Shown piece by piece: positions 58,419 through 64,000 of a stretch of 64,000 nucleotides of DNA. Made by a program: the position numbers and the translations under genes. How positions within the stretch are numbered: position 1 is the first letter of the stretch; each line of letters starts with the position of its first letter. Source of the stretch: Pseudomonas sp. GM50 (GTDB lineage Bacteria; Pseudomonadota; Gammaproteobacteria; Pseudomonadales; Pseudomonadaceae); NCBI RefSeq assembly GCF_000282375.1, contig NZ_AKJK01000076.1:1-64000 (forward strand), written 5' to 3'. The notes under the pieces were generated by a model. The model searched no databases and was not told where the DNA came from. It worked only from the letters and a program-made list of their open reading frames with translations.

Positions 58419-60026
58419 TCAGTGACGGAAGTGGCGCATGCCAGTAAAGACCATGGCGATGCCGGCTTCATCAGCAGCAGCAATCACTTCGTTATCACGC
58501 ATCGAGCCGCCTGGCTGGATCACCGCAGTGATACCAACCTTGGCCGCGTTGTCCAGGCCGTCGCGGAATGGGAAGAACGCGTCGGAGGCCATCACCGAGC
58601 CTGCCACTTGCAAACCAGCATGTTCAGCCTTGATCGCAGCAATGCGCGCGGAGTTCACGCGGCTCATCTGGCCGGCGCCGACACCGATGGTCTGACGGTT
58701 CTTGGCGTAGACGATGGCGTTGGACTTCACGTACTTGGCGACTTTCCAGGCGAAGATCAGGTCGTTGATTTCCTGTTCGGTCGGCGCGCGCTTGGTCACC
58801 ACTTTCAGGTCTTCGCTGCCAATCATGCCGATATCGCGGCTCTGCACCAGCAAACCACCGTTAACGCGCTTGTAGTCCCAAGCCGGAGCTCGGTCAGCCG
58901 ACCACTCGCCACAGGCCAGCAGGCGTACGTTGGCTTTCGCAGCAACGATGGCGCGAGCTTCTTCACTGACGGACGGGGCGATAATCACTTCGACGAACTG
59001 ACGCTCGACGATGGCCTTGGCGGTTTCAGCATCCAGCTCACGGTTGAACGCGATGATGCCGCCGAACGCCGATTCGGTGTCGGTGGCGTAGGCCAGTTCG
59101 TAAGCCTGACGGATGCCGCCTTCGGCGTCCGGGCTCACGGCCACGCCGCACGGGTTGGCATGCTTGACGATCACGCAGGCCGGTTTGACGAAGCTCTTCA
59201 CGCATTCCAGCGCGGCGTCGGTGTCGGCCACGTTGTTGAACGACAGCTCTTTGCCTTGCAGTTGGGTCGCGGTAGCAATGCCCACTTCGGCTGGCTTGGC
59301 TTCAACGTAGAACGCCGCGCTCTGGTGCGGGTTCTCGCCGTAGCGCATTTCCTGAGCCTTGACGAACTGGCTGTTGAAGGTGCGCGGGAATTCGCTGCGA
59401 CCTTCGGTGCTGAGGGTTTCAGCCGCCTGGTTCACGGTGCCCATGTAGTTGGCGATCATGCCGTCGTAGGCGGCGGTGTGTTCGAAGGCCTTGAGCATCA
59501 GGTCGAAACGCTGAGCGTAGGTCAGGCCGCCGGCCTTGAGGCTTTCCAGGACGTTGGCGTAATCGCTGGCATTCACCACGATGGCTACGTCTTTGTGGTT
59601 CTTGGCTGCCGAGCGAACCATGGTCGGGCCGCCGATATCGATGTTCTCGATCGCGGTTGGCAGGTCGCAGCCTGGCTTGTTGATGGTGGCTTCGAACGGG
59701 TACAGGTTGACCGCAACCAGATCGATCGGCTTGATGCCGTGCTCGTTCATGATGGCGTCGTCGATACCGCGACGACCGAGGATCCCTCCGTGGATTTTCG
59801 GGTGCAGGGTTTTCACCCGACCGTCCATCATTTCTGCGAAACCGGTGTAATCCGCGACTTCCACTGCGGCAACGCCGTTGTCGCGCAGCAGCTTGAACGT
59901 TCCGCCGGTGGAGAGGATCTCGACGCCCAGGGCTTCGAGCTCCTTGGCGAATTCAAGGATCCCGGTCTTGTCGGAAACGCTGATCAAAGCGCGGCGGATC
60001 GGCAGGCGGGTAGTCTGGTCGGTCAT
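58419..60026 (-). CDS. purH: Bifunctional AICAR formyltransferase/IMP cyclohydrolase
   Basis: A 535-residue enzyme: N-terminal IMP cyclohydrolase (RRALISVSDKTGILEFAKELEALG; LLRDNGVAAVEVADYTGFAEMMDGRVKTLHPKIHGG) and C-terminal AICAR transformylase (KHANPCGVAV; SDAFFPFRDGLDNAAKVGITAVIQPGGSMRD). It catalyses the last two steps to IMP. The ATG at 60026 has GGAAAT upstream; the seven extra open codons are not needed. Separated from fis by a terminator. Confidence 0.97.
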   Translation of the reverse strand: MTDQTTRLPIRRALISVSDKTGILEFAKELEALGVEILSTGGTFKLLRDNGVAAVEVADYTGFAEMMDGRVKTLHPKIHGGILGRRGIDDAIMNEHGIKPIDLVAVNLYPFEATINKPGCDLPTAIENIDIGGPTMVRSAAKNHKDVAIVVNASDYANVLESLKAGGLTYAQRFDLMLKAFEHTAAYDGMIANYMGTVNQAAETLSTEGRSEFPRTFNSQFVKAQEMRYGENPHQSAAFYVEAKPAEVGIATATQLQGKELSFNNVADTDAALECVKSFVKPACVIVKHANPCGVAVSPDAEGGIRQAYELAYATDTESAFGGIIAFNRELDAETAKAIVERQFVEVIIAPSVSEEARAIVAAKANVRLLACGEWSADRAPAWDYKRVNGGLLVQSRDIGMIGSEDLKVVTKRAPTEQEINDLIFAWKVAKYVKSNAIVYAKNRQTIGVGAGQMSRVNSARIAAIKAEHAGLQVAGSVMASDAFFPFRDGLDNAAKVGITAVIQPGGSMRDNEVIAAADEAGIAMVFTGMRHFRH

Positions 60027-60058
60027 TTCAATTTCCATCAAAAGCAAGGGAAGTCAGC

Positions 60059-60091
60059 AAAAAAGGCGACCGGTTTTACGCGGGCGCCTTT
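60059..60091 (-). terminator. Terminator of the dusB-fis operon
   Basis: On the minus strand a stem AAAGGCG/CGCCTTT with three further GC pairs inside ends in TTTTTT. It lies 18 bases after the fis stop. Confidence 0.75.
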
Positions 60092-60108
60092 CTGGTTTGA
60101 TTGAATGC

Positions 60109-60429
60109 TTACAGCAAATCGTACTGCTTGAGTTTCTTGCGCAGGGTGCCCCGGTTCAGCCCGAGCAGCTCACTGGCCTTGGTCTGGTTGCCCTTGACGT
60201 AGTTCATCACGCATTCGAGCAGGGGAGCCTCGACTTCGGAGAGCACCAGGTTGTACACATCCGTGACGGCAGCGCCCTCAAGGTGGGCGAAATAATTGTG
60301 CAGCGCCTTCTCGACACTCCCGCGAAGGGTCTGGCCTTCTTCGCTCGGCGTATTGAGGTGCTGTTTCAAATTCACGTTGTCGCTCACGGGTGTTGTTCCA
60401 CTCACTAAAGTCTCGGTCATCATCGTCAT
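60109..60429 (-). CDS. fis: DNA-binding protein Fis
   Basis: A 106-residue nucleoid protein. The C-terminal helix-turn-helix (LLECVMNYVKGNQTKASELLGLNRGTLRKKLKQYDLL) is nearly identical to the enterobacterial one; the N-terminal arm is different, as normal in pseudomonads. Fis bends DNA and activates stable-RNA promoters in fast growth. The ATG at 60429 overlaps the dusB stop (ATGA), reproducing the dusB-fis operon known from enterobacteria. Confidence 0.96.
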   Translation of the reverse strand: MTMMTETLVSGTTPVSDNVNLKQHLNTPSEEGQTLRGSVEKALHNYFAHLEGAAVTDVYNLVLSEVEAPLLECVMNYVKGNQTKASELLGLNRGTLRKKLKQYDLL

Positions 60430-61436
60430 GCAGCCACCCCTTCTCCGTCCCCTGTCAGGCTCTTGTAGCGTTCGGCGAAGAAGGCCCGAACGTAGGCGCA
60501 TTGTGCTTCCGTATCTTCCAAACGATTGAAGTGGGCGCGGAACTCCCTGGCGCCCGGCAAGGTTGCGAGATACCAGCCCACATGCTTGCGAGCTATGCGC
60601 ACGCCCATGACGTCGCCATAGAAGGCATGCAGCGCGGCCAGATGCTCAAGCAGAATACGTTCCACCTCGATCAGTTCCGGTGCCGGGAGCTTTTCGCCGG
60701 TACGCAGATAATGGTCGATTTCACGAAAAATCCATGGCTGCCCCTGGGCAGCCCGACCCACCAACAGGCCATCGGCACCGGTCGCGTCGAGCACGTATCG
60801 GGCCTTCTCGGGCGAATCGATATCGCCGTTGGCGAAGACCGGAATCGACACCGCCTGCTTGATCGCGGCAATGGTGTCGTACTCGGCTTCACCGGTGTAC
60901 AGATCGGCACGGGTGCGGCCATGCACCGCCAACGCCGTAATGCCTGCCTGTTCGGCGATTTTCGCCACGGTCAGGCCGTTCTTGTTCGCCCGGTCCCAGC
61001 CGGTGCGGATCTTCAGGGTGACCGGCACATCGACTGCGGCCACCACGGCCTGCAGGATCTCGGTCACCAATGCTTCATCTTTCAACAGCGCGGAGCCGGC
61101 GGCCTTATTGCAGACCTTCTTCGCCGGACAGCCCATGTTGATATCAATAATCTGTGCGCCCAGTTCGACGTTGGCCCGGGCTGCATCCGCCAGCATCTGC
61201 GCATCGCCACCGGCGATCTGTACCGAGCGGGGCTCGGGATCGCCTTCGTGGATCATGCGCATCCGCGATTTGCGGGTGTTCCACAAGCTCATGTCGCTGG
61301 TGACCATTTCCGAGACTACAAGGCCCGCGCCCAGTCGCTTGCACAGCTGACGAAAGGGCTGGTCGGTGACACCCGCCATGGGGGCGAGAATCAAGCCGTT
61401 GTGCAATGTATATGGACCGATGCGTACCGCCGACAT
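60426..61436 (-). CDS. dusB: tRNA-dihydrouridine synthase B
   Basis: A 336-residue flavoenzyme: LAPMAGVTDQPFRQLCKRLGAGLVVSEM, IIDINMGCPAKKVCNKAAGSALL with the catalytic cysteine, ALAVHGRTRADLYTGEAEY and ANGDIDSPEKA. It reduces specific uridines (U17 in E. coli) in tRNA with FMN and NADPH. First gene of the dusB-fis operon; the 185 bases upstream hold its promoter region, with nothing I can name precisely. Confidence 0.95.
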   Translation of the reverse strand: MSAVRIGPYTLHNGLILAPMAGVTDQPFRQLCKRLGAGLVVSEMVTSDMSLWNTRKSRMRMIHEGDPEPRSVQIAGGDAQMLADAARANVELGAQIIDINMGCPAKKVCNKAAGSALLKDEALVTEILQAVVAAVDVPVTLKIRTGWDRANKNGLTVAKIAEQAGITALAVHGRTRADLYTGEAEYDTIAAIKQAVSIPVFANGDIDSPEKARYVLDATGADGLLVGRAAQGQPWIFREIDHYLRTGEKLPAPELIEVERILLEHLAALHAFYGDVMGVRIARKHVGWYLATLPGAREFRAHFNRLEDTEAQCAYVRAFFAERYKSLTGDGEGVAA

Positions 61437-61621
61437 AGGACTTCCCTGTTGTGGGGCCGGATCATGAGAGTTCGAAAAAGGGTTGGCATGATACCCGCTC
61501 TCGATGACTGGATAAAGGCTGAATTGAACAAAATCTGAACAGTAATTTTGTTATCGCCAGCGGTTTGGTACGAGCGATCAAAGTCAGAAAACTGCCGTCA
61601 AGCCTGCAACACTTGAGCGTT

Positions 61622-62842
61622 TCACTCAGGGGAATGAAAGCTCAGGCTGTAGTTCACCGCTTTGGGGCCGGGGTCGAGAATGTCCAGCGCGATGTGGATT
61701 GGCGTTTGTGGTGGCATTTCCGCCAGGCCTTCGAGGTCACCGTTGAGGTACTCGCCGGGCTTGAAGCGACGGCTGGCGATCAGGTGGCCGTTGAGGTCGG
61801 CAAAACGCAGCTCCAGTAGCGGGAAGGGCTGGGAGAAGGGCGCACGGTTGTAGATGATGGCATCCACCACCAGGGCGCCGTTGAAATCCGGGTGGCTGCG
61901 GACCACCAGATTGCTGCTTTTGACTTTTGCGATGTCGACTTTGGACGGCACGGTGCAGCCGATGTGCGGGCACAGTTGCTGGAACCACGGACGGTACTGG
62001 TCCTGGCGTGCCAGTTCGTCGAAGTGATAGGCGATGTATTGGCCAGCGAGGCCGGCGGTGCCGAGCAGGATCAGCAGTAGCCAGAAAAAGCGCCGGCCCC
62101 AGGGTGAGCGACGTTTTTGCCAATCCAGTTGCAACGGATCGTCGGTCAGGTCCTCCAGCTCTTCCGCGCGCAGGGCCGGTCCGCTGCGTTCGCGTCGCTT
62201 GCGCAGGGGCTCGACCGAGGGCAGATCGTCGTCGATCTCATCGGTGGTCGCCGACAGCCCCCCAAAGGGGATCGGGGCGTCGAGCGGGTCGTGCAGGCGC
62301 AGTTGTTGGATTTCGGGTTCGTCGTCCAGATCCGCGGGCGCAAGCGACAGCGAAGGCTCGGTGCGCGAGGGTTTGCTTGGCTCGATCGTCGGTTCTGGTG
62401 CGGGTGCGTCGAGAGTTTGTGCGCGATCGGCGGCCGATTCACTGAAGAGGCTGTCGGACCAGGGCTCCTGATCGTGCTCGGTGGTATCGCGGCGAGCGCT
62501 GAGGCTGTCTTCGCGGGGCCGAGTGAATTCCGTTGTTGGCTGGATTTCCCGCTGTTCAAGCCGGGCGAGCTCTTCGTCCAGATCCAGGCTGTCCAGATCC
62601 ATTTCTGCAGCGGTCCATTGCTTTTGGCTGATGGCTCGCTGCACGGGCGGTTCGACGGACGCCGGTGCAACCGGTTTGACCGTCTCCTTGCCGGCCCGCT
62701 GCTCGAGTAACTGCTTGGCGGCATTGAACACCTGCAAGCACGAGCCGCAACGAACCACTCCACGGGCCACGCTCAACTGAGCATGGCTGACGCGGAAGCT
62801 GGTTTGGCAATGCGGGCACTGGGTGACGAAGCTGTCGGTCAT
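61622..62842 (-). CDS. Zinc-ribbon and DUF3426 domain membrane protein
   Basis: A 406-residue protein: N-terminal MJ0042-type zinc ribbon (FVTQCPHCQTSFRVSHAQL..GVVRCGSCLQVFNA, four Cys), a long acidic disordered middle (about 45-245), one membrane helix (FFWLLLILLGTAGLAGQYIAYHF, about 255-277) and a C-terminal periplasmic DUF3426 domain (VRSHPDFNGALVVDAIIYNRAPFSQPFPLLELRF). Orthologues stand next to prmA in pseudomonads. Function unknown. Confidence 0.9.
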   Translation of the reverse strand: MTDSFVTQCPHCQTSFRVSHAQLSVARGVVRCGSCLQVFNAAKQLLEQRAGKETVKPVAPASVEPPVQRAISQKQWTAAEMDLDSLDLDEELARLEQREIQPTTEFTRPREDSLSARRDTTEHDQEPWSDSLFSESAADRAQTLDAPAPEPTIEPSKPSRTEPSLSLAPADLDDEPEIQQLRLHDPLDAPIPFGGLSATTDEIDDDLPSVEPLRKRRERSGPALRAEELEDLTDDPLQLDWQKRRSPWGRRFFWLLLILLGTAGLAGQYIAYHFDELARQDQYRPWFQQLCPHIGCTVPSKVDIAKVKSSNLVVRSHPDFNGALVVDAIIYNRAPFSQPFPLLELRFADLNGHLIASRRFKPGEYLNGDLEGLAEMPPQTPIHIALDILDPGPKAVNYSLSFHSPE

Positions 62843-62872
62843 GCGGCAATCCGGTTTATGCAGGTGCTCATT

Positions 62873-63751
62873 CTAGCGCCGACGGCCAGTGATGCGCACC
62901 CAGCCATCGCGATTGGCAATCGGGTCCAGATCGAAGTCCTGAGCGTAGGCGGCGGCGACTTCTTCACCTTGTTCGGCGAGGATGCCCGACAGCGCCAAAC
63001 GACCGCCCGGCTTGACCAGGCTGGACAGTTGCGGCGCCAGCGAAACCAGCGGGCCGGCAAGAATATTGGCGACCAGCACGTCGGCCTGAACCTGTGGCAG
63101 GTCTTGCGGCAAATACAGCGGGAAGACTTCGTCGGCAATGTTGTTGCGACCGGCATTGTCACGGGAGGCTTCCAGCGCCTGCACGTCGATGTCGGTACCG
63201 ACGGCTTGCTTGGCGCCCAGCAACAGGGCGGCAATCGCCAGAATCCCCGAACCGCAACCGAAGTCGAGCACGTTGCAACCTTTCAGGTCCTGACCGTCGA
63301 GCCATTCCAGGCATAGCGCGGTGGTCGGGTGAGTACCGGTGCCGAACGCCAGGCCCGGGTCCAGCAGCAGGTTCACGGCGTCTGGCTCAGGGGCTGCGTG
63401 CCAGCTCGGAACGATCCACAGGCGCTGACCGAAACGCATTGGCTGGAAACCGTCCATCCAGCTGCGCTCCCAATCCTGGTCTTCGATGACTTCGCTGTGA
63501 TGCTCGGGCAGCGGGCTGCCAGTCAGCAACTCAAGGTGAGCCAGCACGCTGGCAGCCTCGGTGCCGCCTTCGAACAAGGCCAACAAGTGAGTGTGCGACC
63601 ACAGCGGGGTGGTGTTGAGTTCCGGCTCGAAGATCGGCTGATCTTCGGCGTCCATGAAGGTCACCGACACGGCGCCCACTTCAAGGAAAGCGTCTTCGTA
63701 GGTTTCGGCTTGTTCTGGGCTGATGGCGAGACGGACTTGCAGCCAAGGCAT
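62873..63751 (-). CDS. prmA: Ribosomal protein L11 methyltransferase
   Basis: A 292-residue SAM-dependent enzyme that trimethylates ribosomal protein L11. N-terminal L11-binding domain (MPWLQVRLAISPEQAETYEDAFLEVGAVSVTFMDAEDQPI) and C-terminal Rossmann methyltransferase (DPGLAFGTGTHPTTALCLEWL; VLDFGCGSGILAIAALLLGA; DVLVANILAGPLVSLAP). The ATG at 63751 is the family start; upstream open frame runs through a REP-like element. Confidence 0.96.
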   Translation of the reverse strand: MPWLQVRLAISPEQAETYEDAFLEVGAVSVTFMDAEDQPIFEPELNTTPLWSHTHLLALFEGGTEAASVLAHLELLTGSPLPEHHSEVIEDQDWERSWMDGFQPMRFGQRLWIVPSWHAAPEPDAVNLLLDPGLAFGTGTHPTTALCLEWLDGQDLKGCNVLDFGCGSGILAIAALLLGAKQAVGTDIDVQALEASRDNAGRNNIADEVFPLYLPQDLPQVQADVLVANILAGPLVSLAPQLSSLVKPGGRLALSGILAEQGEEVAAAYAQDFDLDPIANRDGWVRITGRRR

Positions 63752-63871
63752 GGCGGGCACCTTTGAAAAATATTGATTGCAGCCTAGCGGGCTGCGAGAA
63801 GCGCGCAAGTTTACGCGAGCGCGAGGCAGAAGACGACCGGGTAGCCAAGGATCAGGTGTGAACAAATCACC

Positions 63872-64000
63872 TGTGGCGAGGGGGCTTGCCCCCGTTGGAC
63901 TGCGAAGCGGTCCCAAAACCGTCGATCCGGATTTTCCTGATGCTGCGCGGTTGAATGGTTTTGCGTCTGCTGCGCAGCCGAACGGGGGCAAGCCCCCTCG
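63872..64000. repeat. REP-like pair, class C (cut by window end)
   Basis: A class-C element like those at 7064 and 25787: TGTGGCGAGGGGGCTTGCCCCCGTT on the left, its inverted copy on the right up to the last base of the window. The 120 bases between the prmA start and this element hold nothing I can name. Confidence 0.8.

Overview
The window looks like chromosome of a Pseudomonas from the P. fluorescens group. The evidence is high-GC codon use, dozens of short inverted repeats of the Pseudomonas REP type, and the order urease / urea transporter / retS-purD-purH-fis-dusB-prmA, which matches the P. aeruginosa order as I remember it (PA4868 down to PA4850). No tRNA, rRNA, CRISPR array or insertion sequence is visible.

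Layout. 1-5173: a partial AraC regulator, psiF, an AI-2E-family permease, an Hsp70-like chaperone, and cbpA-cbpM behind a heat-shock-type promoter. 5340-15641: one long minus-strand nitrogen locus, urtABCDE (urea ABC importer) followed by ureD-ureA-two acetyltransferases-ureB-ureC, with a good sigma-54 promoter in front of urtA. 16046-16560: a DUF6124 gene whose leader can fold into an elaborate RNA. 16920-21922: an ABC importer plus TonB-dependent receptor with a Zur-box-like operator, probably zinc or metallophore uptake. 22073-27366: a copper block (two DUF2946 proteins, PCu(A)C chaperone, OprC-type receptor, Met/His-rich PepSY protein). 27466-28062: a RelE/HigB-type toxin-antitoxin pair. 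28257-35803: divergent cobalamin operons (cobL-cbiD-cobK and cobG-cobH-cobI-cobJ).

35804-54057 is the accessory part. Two tandem giant genes (2358 and 2342 codons) encode paralogous toxins. Each has an N-terminal glycosyltransferase resembling clostridial TcdA/TcdB, a central cysteine protease-like module in Cys-His-Asp order (YopT/C58 type), a TcdA/TcdB-type pore-forming region and a beta-rich C-terminus without the clostridial CROP repeats. This is the architecture of the LifA/Efa1 lymphostatin family. They are followed by marC (opposite strand), three lower-GC genes of unknown function that look like divergent paralogues of each other, and a decayed 3' end of a second marC at the junction with retS.

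54058-64000 returns to core genome: the hybrid kinase RetS, purD, purH, the dusB-fis operon, a zinc-ribbon DUF3426 protein and prmA. RetS controls the Gac/Rsm switch, and both toxin genes carry RsmA/RsmE-like GGA motifs at their ribosome binding sites, so post-transcriptional control of the toxins by Rsm is a reasonable hypothesis. The main candidate for new biology is the toxin pair with its three companion genes.
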